64,000 nt of DNA from Cristatella mucedo (taxonomy: Eukaryota; Bryozoa; Phylactolaemata; Cristatellidae). A model generated the notes under the pieces. That model was not told where the DNA came from, ran no database searches, and saw only the letters and a list, made by a program, of their open reading frames with translations. The stretch's first letter is position 1. Each line of letters starts with the position of its first letter. Where the stretch lies: assembly GCA_009760855.2 (NCBI GenBank), contig WPIO01000114.1:998501-1062500 (forward strand). Reading direction: 5' to 3'. The position numbers and the translations under genes are program-made. Of this stretch, positions 22,795 through 34,795 are shown one piece after another.

Positions 22795-23580
22795 CAGAAC
22801 GCTTATACGTGGGTGGCAGTAAACCTTCCTAAATTAAATGATGATAAAATCAACTCAAAAGTTATGGGCAAGACAATTATGATTCAGAAATTGGAAAGCA
22901 TAAAGCCCAAAATTGGCTCTACCAATAAATCTCGTATTGAATCCGTACGAAATGTAGGTGTCTTGCTTAAAAGTGACATTTCAGTAGATCGCCACCTCAG
23001 CTCCAAAGTCTTGTCCTCATAATTTCAACAGCATAACATTGCTAACATTTGGGTGGTTTAGACAGACGGTGCCACATCTAAATTAGTCCAAGCATTTCGC
23101 TACGTCCAGTCGGAACTTCTGTCACTTGCTGCTTGCGAGTCTACCAGCTTGTGCTCCAAATACACCTACAGCTGGTAAAAAAAAATCTGCCTCTAGGTGT
23201 GTATTTCGCGAGCATCACACCCTATCGTAGCACTTTGCGCCAACCTGCATTGGCTCCGAGTCAGCAATCCATCGACTTTAGCGTTCATTTTGTCACTGAC
23301 TTTTATGTCAGTTCATTATTTGGCTCCAGCCCACCTATCAGATCTACTGACCCACCAGGCTAAGCATAGTAGAACCCAATTTTTCGGAATCTATCTGTTT
23401 ACCCATACAGCATACAAATCTCGAATCCTTTGGAAACCGTGCCTTTATTTCGCATAATTTCAAAGCTTGGAATGCACACTCGACTTGCGTCTCGACAATT
23501 GACTCTTCCGAATTTAAGAAGACACTAAAACGCATCTATTTGTCACACCGCTTAGCGGATTCCTGTAATTCGTCATTAAT
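22795..23580 (+). mobile_element. LINE family A fragment (RT C-terminal region)
   Basis: Starts after YADD at VNLPKLNDDKIN (22815). It continues with VMGKTIMIQKLESI and RNVGVLLKSDISVDRHLSSK, and the decayed C-terminal domain to CATCTATTTGTCACACCGCT. The 3' UTR is replaced by an AT tract and the S2 SINE. Confidence 0.82.
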
Positions 23581-23599
23581 ATATATATAATTAATTTCC

Positions 23600-23735
23600 A
23601 TACTACCCTAGGAGATCTGAGTCTCTATACAGGCGCTTAGCATAGGCAATGGGGCTCGAGCTCAAGACCTCAGCCAGACCTCCATCGGAACGGAAGCCTG
23701 TACTACTAGGTCAAACCAGTGTGAAATAAGGATTC
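23600..23735 (-). mobile_element. tRNA-derived SINE S2, copy 3
   Basis: Minus strand: TGGTTTGACCTAGTAGTACA (box A region), GGTCTGGCTGAGGTCTTGAG, CTCGAGCCCC (box B region), CTAAGCGCCTGTATAGAG. Its 3' side abuts an AT run (about 23578-23592). Confidence 0.85.
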
Positions 23736-24046
23736 AGCTTCCACAGCACTTGTTAGAACTGATGGGCCTTGACTTTCTGGCCCAAGCGACTTTAGTATCC
23801 AAGCCCTCTTCTGTGCCATTAAGCGTTATGCTGCCCAGTCTCGATTTTAAAGTTCCTCGTTAGAAGCGACTGTTTAAGGTCAAGAGTCTATCCTTTTGCC
23901 GAGGTGTGATTGCACGCCGAAGGGTTTTGTGATCTTGCTCTCCTAATATATTTCTATAGTCACTGAAAATATCTGAAACAGGCAAGCATGATCGACCACT
24001 AGATTATTGCATAGGAGTAAGCGGAGCGGGCTTACGATAGTTGCGG

Positions 24047-24250
24047 CCAATCCCAGGGTGCATTGCTGCATGCAAAGCTTTTTTTGATATCCGCCTCCGC
24101 AAATGCCAGGGTTGCCACCACGCTAATATAAAGCTTGAGCACAAACAATCAATTTTGCACTTTTCTGAGTGGGCGCCGTTTCGCCTGTGCAGCTGTGCTG
24201 GTGCGACAGCGAAAATCTTCGTTCTATTTGTTCGCTTCCTATTTCTTACG
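24047..24250 (+). pseudogene. exon-like segment, paralogue of 54252-54449, acceptor lost
   Basis: A 204-base open segment (68 codons) that ends at donor TTTCTTACG/GTACGT. It shares with the 54-kb exon the start PIPG/VIPG, the block IKLE, the pattern PF..CS..G....IF and the last ..FLFLT/..FAFTT, about 16 identities over the last 41 residues. At the expected acceptor this copy reads TTGCGG where the 54-kb copy reads TTGCAG, so normal splicing here is unlikely. Similarity continues past the donor into the intron. I do not recognise the protein family. Confidence 0.5.
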
Positions 24251-24744
24251 GTACGTCCCGCCGGCCGTATCAAAACTGTATGGCTGATAAGCTTGCTCAG
24301 GGTAGTTAAGGAAAAATACACAGGATAAATGGTGTTCATAATCAACTAGTGAGGAGCAACGTTAACATTAAAACGCCTGCATGGATTTTTTAATTAAGAT
24401 ACATTCTGATCGGATTCCGGAGTGACTCTAAAAATGTTCCAATTAATAAATCATTGGTGGGGAACCGGCAACGTATGATATTTTAATCTGTCACTCTTGG
24501 AAAGTTGTGCAAGATCAGCTCTATAGTTGCAAAAAATATGTACGGGCTGAGTCTTTCAAATCCTCACTATATACTTCTATGCATACTTTCAGCTTGTTAA
24601 CCATGACAAATTCAAGCCTACTTAGGCAATGATATAGAACCCGAGATAGTATTTTCATTTCTGGCAACCAATCTTGAATCATGCAGCTCACTGGTGGCAG
24701 GTCTCCAGACATATGGTATAAATCAATCATACTAAGTAAAAAAT

Positions 24745-24870
24745 CGGCAGCTAGACTTGTCTGTCGTCAACGTCACCATTGCCCAACGACAAAAACTATC
24801 ACCAACTGGCATTAGCCCACTATCCAGCAGCACATAAACATTACGGTTTTGTAAATGACTGCATGTCGAT
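24745..24870 (+). mobile_element. LINE family A fragment, short and old
   Basis: ATCGGCAGCTAGACTTGTCT followed by GTCGTCAACG matches the SAARLVCRERRSCH coding block of family A. The following ~80 bases are only loosely similar. Confidence 0.6.
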
Positions 24871-25329
24871 TTTATCATGCTCAAGCTAACTATCAAAACT
24901 ACTTCTCGTTCTGAGGAGGCATTGTCACATCCGCATCGCTGGATGAAGTCGTTTAGCCGTCCGTTCAACTTACCTTGAAGCCAATCGCGAGCTTAACTTT
25001 CAGTCATATCTCTTAAAATCGCGAAAATCGCTCTAGACCCATGTAAATACGTTCATTGACGTGGGAACTTTTCTAACCTTTAACAAAATGTTTATCTAAC
25101 TTGCGACTGAAATTCGAACAAATACCAGCGATTACTGACCGACATAAATATTCCTGTTGCGTAATTTAGGGGTCAGGCCTCACATACAAGACGGAAAACT
25201 AGGGAATCTATCAAAGTGTCAGTCCTCTGTCCCTTACTAAATTAAATACGAACATCGTATACGGAAACGATACAGATAAGACCTGTTTAAAGTTATTCTG
25301 ATTGTTATTTGACCGTAGCGCCTAAGAAA

Positions 25330-28300
25330 TTACGCGCCTATGGACATCTAAACGCTTATTGCTTCCGGCTGCTGGGTCTCCCAGGCCGGCGGCTGCCGTA
25401 GCTACACCGGCGGGTTGTAACCTACTTGTTAGTTATGGTCGTCAGCAGCTGCTATCGCTTCGTCATCGTATATCAAATGCATTCCTAGATGTTAATGTTG
25501 TTGCTAAGATTCATGAACTATGCATAAACAAAAGAAAAGCACCCCCTAGCCGCCGCAGTGGCCGGCACTGCCAGCTCAGACGCCGCTCGTTTGGTATTCC
25601 TAGCATTGTCTCGAACCACTACGCACGCTCCCCCGCATGCGTCACTGTAAATCTCTCTATCTTAGTGGTCATCAGGCCTGTTGTAACCCAATCGACCAGA
25701 CTTAACGCTTGCCTTTGGAATCCTCGCTCAATGTGCAATAAACCTCTAGTAATAAACGACCTTATTTTTGAAAATGGTAACGACCTGCTCGCCCTAACTG
25801 AAACTTGGCTGAAATCGATAAACTGCCCGACAATTAAAGACGCTACTCCATCTGGTTTCACTTTCTTTCACAGCCCTAGATCAATCAAAACTGGAGGTGG
25901 AGTTGCTATTATCGTGCACACGAAATTCAACTTCAAGCCATTTGCTGTACCCTCGAAGCAGTCTTTTGAATCAATTGTCCTGGTCTCACCCGAAAACAAG
26001 CTACCGATAGTGGCAGTAGTCTATCGCCCACCAGGTACCAAATCCTCCTTTTTCTCAGATTTCTCCGATCTCATTTCGATTCTGTGTGCAAGAAATTGAT
26101 CCTTCCTCGTTATGGGTGATTTCAACGTTCACTTTGATAAGTTATCTGACGCTTTCAGCACCGAATTTCGTGCATTAACAGACTCATTATCTCTTGTGGG
26201 TCATATGCATGGCCCTACCCAAATCAAGGGTCACACACTCGACGAGATTTTCTCATACAACTGCACTTTGTCATCACCAATTATCACCAAATCCTGCTTA
26301 TCTGACCACATGCAAATCTCATTCAATCTACAGTATGTGCCCACTTCCTCCTCTAAAACAACCTGTGAATCGCGAAACCTCAAGACCATTGACATCGATG
26401 CTGTCCGTGAGAGAATATCTGCTTCACCTTTGCTGCTCAGTCCTCCCTTCGATCTGTCATCACTGGTATATTACTACAACACGACACTAGCTGACATGCT
26501 CGACGAGTTTGCACCTCTGACAGAGCGCACTGTGTGCCCAGACGGCCTATGGTTTACCACAGACATTAAACTAGCCAAGTCTACTAAACGAAAGCTTGAA
26601 AAGGCATACAAAAGATCCGGACTAACTGTCCATCGACAGACATATGAAGACTACTGTAAGTCGTACTAATCGATCCTAGCAAAGGCCAAGTCTAGCTTCT
26701 ATAGAAACATTGTTGAATCACAGATGCAAAATCCAAAAATGCTGATGTCGACAATAAACCATCTCCTCAACCGTTCCCAGGTTAGCTCCTTACCTGATGA
26801 TCCTTGTGATGATCTAGCCGATCGCTTCTCTCGATTCTTTGTGCAGAAGATAGACAAGATCAGGGAATCTATCCCTGCGATGACAACCTTCCCACTAAAA
26901 TGCTGTTCCACGGTTCCTGGCAGCGCCTCAATGTCTGCATTTAAGCAGGTCACTAGTGATCTAGTCCTAAAGCTCGTATCTCAATCAAAGAAGACAACAA
27001 GTCCACTGGACCCCATTCCCACTGTCCTGCTCCTACGTTGCATTGATCTGCTGCTGCCATGCATAACCAACATCATTAATATGTCATTAGCCTCAGGTCA
27101 GGTCCCAGCACCTTTCAAAAAAGCTGTAGTCAGGCCACTTCTCAAGACGGCTACACTAGACCAAGAGAACTTAAGCAACTACCGCCCAGTCTCCCTTCTA
27201 CCATTCTTATCAAAGACACTGGAACGGGTCGCGGCAGACCAGCTGAACTCCTATATCGAAACCTCACACCTCGCTAGTAAGTTCCAGTCTGGCTTTAGAG
27301 CTAATCCCTCCACAGAGTCAGCATTGCTTCGGGTATACAACGACCTACTTAGGAATGCAGACATGGGTAGAGTGTCTCTTCTTGTTTTGCTCGATCTTTC
27401 GGCAGCTTTTAATACCATCGATCACAAAGTACTTCAAGAGCGCCTCTCATCTCGCCTGGGCATCACTGGCACTGCTCAGCAGTGGTTCAGGTCCTATCTC
27501 AGTGAGGGACTCAGTGGGAGAGTATTGACGTGAATGGACAAAGATCATCTGAAGTACCTTTAAAATATGGAGTACCTCAGGGCTCTGTGCTAGGTCCGGA
27601 CTTTTTCACGGTTTATACTCTGCCTCTTGCTGATGTGATTGCCAAACACAATCTAGGCTTTCACTTCTATGCGGATGACACTCAGTTGTACCTTTGCTTT
27701 GATCACTCCCAGCCTTGGAGCACCTCAAATTATCTAAACTCACTTGCTGCATGCATTGATGGCATCCGCACATGGATGGCAGCAACTTTTCTAAAACTAA
27801 ACGATGATAAAAATAACTTCTTAGTTATGGGCAAACCGAGTGTGCTTCGGAAATTGGAAAGGCTGACTTTCAAAATTGGCTCTGCCAGCATATCTCCAGT
27901 TGAATCAGCTGGAAATCTAGGTGTCATATTCCAAAGCGACCTCTCATTAGACGACCACATCAGCTCCACAGTCAAATCTACCTATTTTCAGCTTCATAAC
28001 ATTGCTAAAATTCGGGCTTGTTTAGATAAGGATATCACGTCCAAGTTGGTCCATGCATTCGTGACATCCCGTCTCGACTTCTGCAACTCGCTGCTTACTG
28101 GCCTACCAGCATGTGCGATCAGGCGATTGCAGCTGGTGCAAAACTCTGCAGCTAGGAATGTCTGTCGTGAGCGTCCCAGTTGCCACATTACTCCACTTCT
28201 CGCCGACCTGCACTGGCTACCAGTGAGGCAATGGATTGACTTCAAGGTTTTGTCGCTTACTTTTAGGTCTCTTCATTCTACGGCTCCAGCCTATCTTTCT

Positions 28301-28772
28301 GATATACTACCCCATCACGCCAAGCATTGTAGCACCAGCTTCTCGGAATTCAACAGTCTACAAATACCTCGTACAAACCTTAAATCCTTTGGAGACCGAG
28401 CATTTAGCTCGTATGCTCCCAAAGCCTGGAACTCCCTCCCGACCTGCGTCAGAACATCCCCTGACCTGACCATATTTAAAAGAAACTTAAAAACACACCT
28501 ATTTTGGACAGCATTTAGTGGGTCCCTGTGATTCGTCCTCGATGTGCTTATGGATGCTGACACTGTGCATGCTGCCACTAACCACATTTGCATGCTGACC
28601 CTGTGCATGTCACCCGTAACCATATTATTCATTTTGTTTGTTTTTCAAGCATAATTGTACTTAATATTCCATTGTATATCACTTTGCAGCAAATGTAAAA
28701 CGCCTAGAAAAAGATTAAGTTCTCTGAGGGCGCTTTATCAAGTGCAATATTATTATTATTATCATTATTATT
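25330..28772 (+). mobile_element. LINE family A, near full-length copy
   Basis: The longest A copy: about 80 bases or less of leader, a ~1057-codon reading frame (25359-28531), a 3' UTR of about 160 bases, the terminal hairpin (28695-28738) and a TATTATTATTATC tail to about 28772. Domain order (endonuclease, RT, C-terminal domain with HWLPV) and the short microsatellite tail place it in the L2/CR1 group of non-LTR retrotransposons. The true 5' end is uncertain. A copy elsewhere extends to a similar length (~3.45 kb without inserts), which supports this being close to complete. Confidence 0.9.
25359..28531 (+). pseudogene. family A endonuclease/reverse transcriptase ORF, three lesions
   Basis: The polyprotein nicks target DNA and reverse-transcribes the element RNA. 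From 25359 the frame is continuous except for TGA at 26097 (Arg in other copies, ARNRSF) and TAA at 26667. A 5-base gain near 27500 then shifts the frame, which resumes at 27530. N-terminus: basic stretch KRKAPPSRRSGRHCQLRRRS. Endonuclease: [104 protein letters not shown] (27665-27691, catalytic Asp pair intact). C-terminal: GLPACAIRRLQLVQNSAA, ADLHWLPV, APAYLSD, AWNSLPTCVRTSP, LKTHLF. No ORF1 is seen upstream. Not functional as it stands. Confidence 0.9.
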
Positions 28773-28828
28773 AACTCACTCACGACTTGAGTCATGCCAT
28801 CTCCTGACTGGAGCAAGTGTATAATCAA

Positions 28829-29048
28829 ACTAAAAACGCACAGATTTATTACAGCATTTAGTGGGTCTCTGTGATTCGACCTGTATATGCTTATGTGTGC
28901 TGACTCGGTTGCATGCTGTCACTAACTGCACTTGCATGGTGACCCTATGGGTGACACCCCTACGATGTTATTCCTGTTGTTTCTTGAGAATGCTACAACG
29001 AATGATTCCTACGATTGGTTCCTTCGTAGCAAATCTAAAGTGCCGAGA
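28829..29048 (+). mobile_element. LINE family A, 3' UTR fragment fused to family B
   Basis: ACAGCATTTAGTGGGTCTCT, GATTCGACCTGTATATGCTT and the UTR follow the A consensus to CTTCGTAGCAAATCTAAAGT. It breaks inside the terminal hairpin (GCCGAGAACA), where family B takes over. Confidence 0.8.
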
Positions 29049-29568
29049 ACAACGATCGGTCTGGCAGACGAAGCACTGGCGTGGTTTAGATCGTACTTTT
29101 CTGATCGTGTTTAATCCGTGTTGTGTGGGGTTCAGGTCACACACACGAGAAGTTTCATCTGTGGAGCCCCTCAAGGGTCTGTACTCGGTCCCTTGCTGTT
29201 CTCCATTTATACTCAGCCTCTGGGAAAAGTGATTAGGGCCCGTGCAATGGGATTTCACTTTTATGCTGATGATACTCAGCTGTATTCGTAATTCAAACCG
29301 TCAAATTTACTGCAGGAACTGAGAAACTGAATGCTAGCCTTGCCGAAATACGATCCTAAATGTCAGAAAACTTCTTGGAACGGAATGAAGATAAAACCGA
29401 GCTGCTGCTCACAGGACGCCTTATGCGTGTGGCTCAAATTAAAAGGCTCTGCTCTTATAATAGGTGATGCTATTGTGCGACCATTGCGACGTGCTGAAAA
29501 TGTGGGTGTCGTTTTCTACAGCTGTCTCACTTTTAAAAGCTTCATTGAGAAGATGCAGGCTGCAGGAA
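29045..29568 (+). mobile_element. LINE family B fragment (RT core)
   Basis: Starts at CGATCGGTCTGGCAGACGAA (IGLADEALAWFRSY). It keeps the segment missing from the deleted B copies (CTCAAGGGTCTGTACTCGGT, the PQGSVLGP equivalent) and the catalytic block (TTTTATGCTGATGATACTCA at 29250), and ends after TTTTAAAAGCTTCATTGAGA. Frame broken by many indels. Confidence 0.82.
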
Positions 29569-29665
29569 GGTTCTCACTGACCTGCCAAAGAAGGCTCGCC
29601 AGTAGGTATCGGCTAATGGCGACATCACACACTGTGCTATAAAGGTCCTGTTTTGTGTAGCATTT
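29569..29665 (-). mobile_element. LINE family B 5' segment in inverted orientation
   Basis: GGTTCTCACTGACCTGCCAA, CAGTAGGTATCGGCTAATGG and GGTCCTGTTTTGTGTAGCAT match the + strand at 51204-51310, where B lies on the minus strand. Here the neighbouring B sequences on both sides are on the + strand, so this piece is inverted. Confidence 0.75.
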
Positions 29666-29744
29666 CCAAACACATCTCATAATCATCGCAGCGAAGATAG
29701 CACCGGAATACCCAAAGGTATCATGGAGAAATCGGGAAAAGGTC

Positions 29745-32640
29745 CACACAGCTGCTGGAGTCACCCGAGGTCTCTCTCTAGCACGGGTTTGCCCTATCAA
29801 CATCTCGGCTATCAAACCTACGACCCATATGTTTAAAGAGCTGAATAGTACTTGTTGTGGTAGTAGCCCACCAGCTGTAGCCCAGCACATTGTGAAGCCT
29901 CAACCGGCGGCCGTTACTAAGGTCCAGCTCAAACACAAATGTCCCGCTTCCACAGGGCCGGATACACCAACGTCAATACAGGCCACTTCATTGCTGTCGC
30001 CCAGTCGTTGAACACCCTCTTAAATTCTGCCTACTAAATGCCCGCTCACTAAAAAGCAAGAGGTTACTTATCCTCGATCAGGTGGTCCAGAAGAAGCTAA
30101 ATGCATTTCTACTTGCCCAAACCTGGATGACGCTTTGTTCCAGTAGCTGTATTTCTGAGACCACTCCACCCGGGTTCTCATTTTATCAGTCCATGGGATC
30201 TGACAAGGTTGGTGGCCGGTTGCAATTGTTATTCGAATCGCTGGGCTATAAGATGCACAGTTTATTGCATGGGCCATCGTTTGAATAGGTTGCAATCAAG
30301 TCTTCCTCAAAGACAATGCCTCTCGCTAATGTGATATACCAGCCTCCTACTGGATGTTCAAACTTGTTTATAGAGGAGTTTTCGGAGCTCCTCACTAAAA
30401 TATTTATGTGTGACGGGCCGTTACTGACTGTAGGATATTTCAATATTCACTTCGACAGCCCCTGCGACAGCCAGGTCTCCTCATTTCTTGACTGCCTGAA
30501 GAATTTTGGTTTGGTCCAACACGTTAATCGTACTACCCACGTCGGGGGCCATAATCTAGATCTCGTGATCACTAAGGATGTCCTCCCCACGACCTTGAGG
30601 TGTGCCCACTGACCCTTTCGGATCATTTTTTGGTCTCGTTTACTGTTCCTGCTCCCTTAAGGTACGGGGTAATGTCAAACTTGTCAAACGTCTTAACTTA
30701 CAAAACAATAACATACACAAGTTTTTGAAATCTGTTTATGATGTTTGTCATCGTAATCTGCATTCAGAATTGACCGGAAGCCTCGATAACATCTCTGATG
30801 CAATGAATATGACACTCAATATTGCTCTTGACAAGCATGCTCCCGTTTGTTTATCCGTGTTAAAAGTCGTCAAGATTCCTTTCAATTTACGAAAAAAACT
30901 CCTAAAGATTCACCGGGCTTAAGCACCAGCTTGAAATTCGTTTTAAGAAATCAAAGTCTGATGAAGATCTAGTCAATTTCAAAGATTCCCTTAGAGTCTA
31001 CACCCGAAAGCTTAAAAAAGCAAGGGCTTCTTTTTTCATCTGAAAGTTAAATTCCTGCCAGTCGGACCCTAAGCAGATTTACAAGACAGTAAACCATTTA
31101 TCACCAATGCTGAGAGGTCTGACTCCCCAGATATCAAGGGCTCAGCTAAAATGTTTTCAGCCTTTTTCCTGAAAAACTTTGCACATTCGTGCCTCCATTA
31201 AGCCCCTAAAACAAAGGCGATCGCCTTTCCACAACCTGTGAACTTCCTTAGAAGATTCTCCAAGGTTTATGCATGTAGCTACCTTAATAAGGTCTAGTAA
31301 AAATAGATGGTCTCCAGAAGATCCTATACCTTCATTTCTGGGGTCTTCACTTCCAGACCAACTTAGCCCGGCCATTACCAAGATTTTTTTAAGGCTTCTC
31401 TGGGCAAACTTGTGGTCCCCAAGTCCTTCAAATCGGCAATCGTTCAATCCATACTAAAAAAGCCTGGATTAATCACAAAGGTCCTTATAAACTATCGCCT
31501 AGTTTCCCTTCTTTTCAACGATTCTTGAGAAGATCGTTGCGAAACATCTGGTTGAACATATGGAAAACGATGAAAATTCAGAATGTCATGCTCTAGAGAA
31601 TGCTCTAGAGGATGCACTCCATAAAACCGCTCTACTCCGTATTAACGATGACATTCTGCCTGGCGACGACGATGGGAATATCACTTCGCTAGTTCTGCAA
31701 GATCTGTCTGCTGCCTTTGACAAAATTGATCATGATGTTCGCCTTGAACGACTGAGAACAAGGATCGGTTTGGCAGACGAAGCACTGGCGTGGTTTAAAT
31801 CATACTTGTCTGATCGTGTTCAATCCGTGTCACTTCTATGCTGACGATACTCAGTTGTATTTGTCATTTAAACCGTCGGAATCTGCTGCAGCAACTGAGA
31901 AACTGAATGCTTGCCTTGCCGATATTCGATCCTGGATGTCGGAAAACTTCCTGAAATTAAATGACGATAAAACCGAACTGCTTCTCATAGGACACCCTAA
32001 GCGTGTGGCTGGATTAAAAAACCAAAAACTACCAAAGAAAGCTATTATGCCACTACAGCGGACTATGAATATGGCTGCAAGGTTGGTCTTCAAGTCCCAG
32101 AGGTTTGAGCACGTGTCACCTTTGCTGAAAGAGCTAGGATGGTTGCCGGTTGAGCAAAGGATACAGAGCAAAGTTCTTATGCTGACCCACAAGGCCCGCC
32201 ACGGCTTGGCTCCTTCGTACCTAGCTAAACTGCTGCATCAGTTTCAGCCTCTTCGCGCCCTCAGGTCCTGTGTGGACAATAAATTAGCTGTCCCATTCCT
32301 CCACTTAAAGACAGTTGGCGACAGAAGCTTTAGCTCAGCAGGTCCTAGACTGTGGAACTCGCTTCCACAATTCTTACGCGAAGACATCTACTCTGCAACT
32401 GCCGACTATGGCACATCTTTTTCGGCGGTCCTGAACTGCTACTTCTATGCTTCTCACTACCTCAACTGCTCTCCTAACTCTGCTGTGCTTCCCACTTTCT
32501 CTTTGTTGCGTGAGACGAAGTCTGTTGGCTGCCGAATGCGTGCCGAAAGCCGCTTAGGCTGTGAGTGAGCCATACAAAACTCTCCTGCGTAACACCCACA
32601 TGGTCTTTATGACTTTGTGGAGTTACTGACGGAGATACAA
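29745..32640 (+). mobile_element. LINE family B, long copy of the internally deleted type
   Basis: 5' region from ACATCTCGGCTATCAAACCT (29802) with the pre-ORF segment TACTTGTTGTGGTAGTAGCC. The endonuclease follows (30082-30612), then a linker (30602-31060) and RT (31440-32000). The C-terminal domain runs to 32568. The 3' UTR AACACCCACATGGTCTTTAT and a GAGATACAAT end are at about 32640, where the next B copy begins. Two internal deletions (about 31829 and about 32018) are shared exactly with the 48.8-kb copy. Confidence 0.88.
30060..32568 (+). pseudogene. family B endonuclease/RT ORF, degraded and deleted
   Basis: Endonuclease blocks: LNAFLLAQTWMTLCSSSC (catalytic-region Glu changed, AQTW for TETW), VIYQPPTGCSNLFIEEF, GYFNIHFD (D to Y), GGHNLDLVI. 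RT: LQDLSAAFDKIDHDVRLERL at 31690-31755. At 31829 the frame passes from RVQSV directly to [13 protein letters not shown], so the [10 protein letters not shown] segment (about 140 bases) is missing. At about 32018 a further ~210 bases between VAGLK and MPLQ are missing. The C-terminal domain (KELGWLPVEQRIQSKVL, GPRLWNSLPQFLRED) is open for 250 codons (31816-32568). Many other frameshifts upstream; cannot encode an active enzyme. Confidence 0.85.
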
Positions 32641-33860
32641 TCGTACTAGTCTGATCGTGTTCAATACGTGTCGTGTGGGGGTCAGGTCTCACACGCGAGA
32701 AGGGTCACCTGTAGGGTCCCTCGAGAGTCTATACTCGGTCCATCGCTATTCTCTATTTATACACAACCTCTGAGAAATATGATTAAGTCCCATGGAAAAC
32801 ATGTTTTTTTTTATGCTAAAGATGCTCGGTTGTATTCGTCATTCAAACCTTCGGAATCTGCTGTAGCAACTGAGAAACTCAATGCTTGCCTTGCCAATTT
32901 CGATCCTAGTTGTCTGAAAACTTCCTGAAATTTAATGACCACAAAATTGAACTGCTGCTCATAGGACAGCCTAAGAGTTTGGCTGGATTAAAAAGCTCTG
33001 TGCGTGTAATTGGCGATGCTGCTGTGCGAGCTGTATCACCACGTTCTCAAAAATTAGGCATCGTCTACGACAGCTGCCTCAATTTTAAAAGCTGCATTCA
33101 GAAGACTGCTTCAACAGCTAGCCATCACGTCCGATCTCTATCTAAGATAAGGAGCTGTCTTCCTCAGTGGCTCGCAAAAAAATAACCAGCTCCTTAGTTC
33201 TGTCTCGGCTTTATTATCATAATTCCGTTTTACCTGGGCTAATAAAGAAAGCAACTAGGCCACTGCAGCTGACTATGAATATGGCTGCGAGGCTGGTCAT
33301 CAAGTCCCAGACGTCTTACCACGTGTCTCATTTGTGAAAAGTGCTAGGATGGATGACGGATGAGCAATGGATACATAGCAAAATTCTTACGCTGACCCAC
33401 AAGGACCACCGCGGCTCGGCTGCTTCGTGCCTACCTAAATGCTGCACCAGTTTTAGCCTCAATGTATCCTCAGATACTGCGTGGACAATAAAGTAGCTGT
33501 TCTATTCCTCCGCTTACAGACCGTTGGCTGCAGAAGCTTTAGCTCTGCAGGTTCTAGACTGTGGAACCCGCTTCCACAATTCTTACGAAACGACCAACTA
33601 CTCTTCTACTTCTGACTATGGCTGATCATTTTCAGTGTACCGGAGCTGCTACTTTCATGCTATTCACTAACTCCACTGCTCTCCTGACTCTGCTATGCTT
33701 CCCACGTTCTCTTTGCTGTGTAAGACGAAATCTGTTGGTTACCGAATGCCCGCCAAAAGTCGCTTAGGCTGAGAGTGTGCTATAAAAACTCTCATTCGTT
33801 ACACCCACATGGTCTTTATGACTTCTTGGAGTTACACAGGTAGATATATAGAAACATATT
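32641..33860 (+). mobile_element. LINE family B copy, 5'-truncated, in tandem with the previous one
   Basis: Starts TCGTACTAGTCTGATCGTGT (end of the RSYLSDRVQS block). It keeps SCGGQVSHARRVT and the [18 protein letters not shown] equivalent of [10 protein letters not shown]. The catalytic block is FYAKDARLYSSF (first Asp of ADD changed to Lys). It continues with KSLAGLKSSVRVIGD and SKIRSCLPQWL, and a decayed C-terminal part. 3' end GGTCTTTATGACTTCTTGGA and AGATATATAGAAACAT. It contains both segments deleted in the 29.7-kb copy. Confidence 0.87.
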
Positions 33861-34795
33861 GAGTTATCAGAGGGAGCTTTAGTTATTGTGATATTATCAT
33901 TACAGCTATATTAATAAAAGTACAATTTTAGCTACTGCAGTGGCTCTTCAGTCATACGGTTCACGTTTCTCAATTGACCAATTAAGCTATCGTGATCATT
34001 TTTGTCTAAAGAAGCTGCTGCACTTGGCAGAGTTAGGGCAATGCCTCCAGAAAGTGTTGCCCCATATGACGTCATTAGTTTGATAGATGAGGGCAGTTTT
34101 GGTACAGTGCTGCCGCTTTAACCTGATTACAATTTTTCATTTTAACAGTTTTATAACAGATGCTCAGCAACAATCATTACACAATTTTTCAATAAAAGAA
34201 AGATGCAGGCAGATTTAGCAAGAGTTTGGTAGGCCTATGCTTCTAGTCAATTCTTTTGTAGTACTATTCCAACGTTGGGTAATTTGAAGGACAAACGTAA
34301 AAACCCTTGTTCTAGAGAAGCTGTAACAATACTTTTTCGGCTCTGCTATCATTTGAGGACGAGGATATACAATCTGTCGGCTGAGTCTGGTTGCGTTTCA
34401 GAAAGCCGCATTGAGATTTCAAGGATTTGACCTCGTCAGTCATTTTTCAGTTATTTCATTGGATAAACTCATCGTTACGCAGCTGTAGCCTAGATCAATT
34501 TGGCCATCAGTAGATTCCTTTAACTGCAAATAACATAAATTATAAAGGTCAAATCCTGAATTCAATGGAAAATAATAAAATATTGCTTGGACTTATCCGG
34601 CAATAAAAGACAAGTGTCTTTTCTCATAATAAAAGAAATGGCTTGGGGCTATAACCTTTCAGCTGCAACCATCTGCACTGCAGCGAGAACGGCTAGTATA
34701 AATAATGTATACAAACTTCTACAACGTCGTCATTACTAGAGGAAGCATTCGCAGTGTGTTGCAATTAGAGTTATACCTGACGGACTAAAGCTTAA
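33860..34795. other. unique sequence, one short kinase-like open frame
   Basis: No transposon similarity seen. 34041-34121 (+) is a 26-codon frame containing YDVISLIDEGSFGTVLPL, which resembles a protein-kinase glycine-rich loop with its first Gly replaced. Too short to call a gene. Confidence 0.4.

Noticed and set aside
31829-31845. Spliced-out intron as the cause of the identical gaps in two B copies
   Set aside because: The undeleted copies do not show GT...AG at the edges of the missing segments; at the first gap the right edge reads GGGATTTC. Deletion with about two bases of shared sequence fits better.
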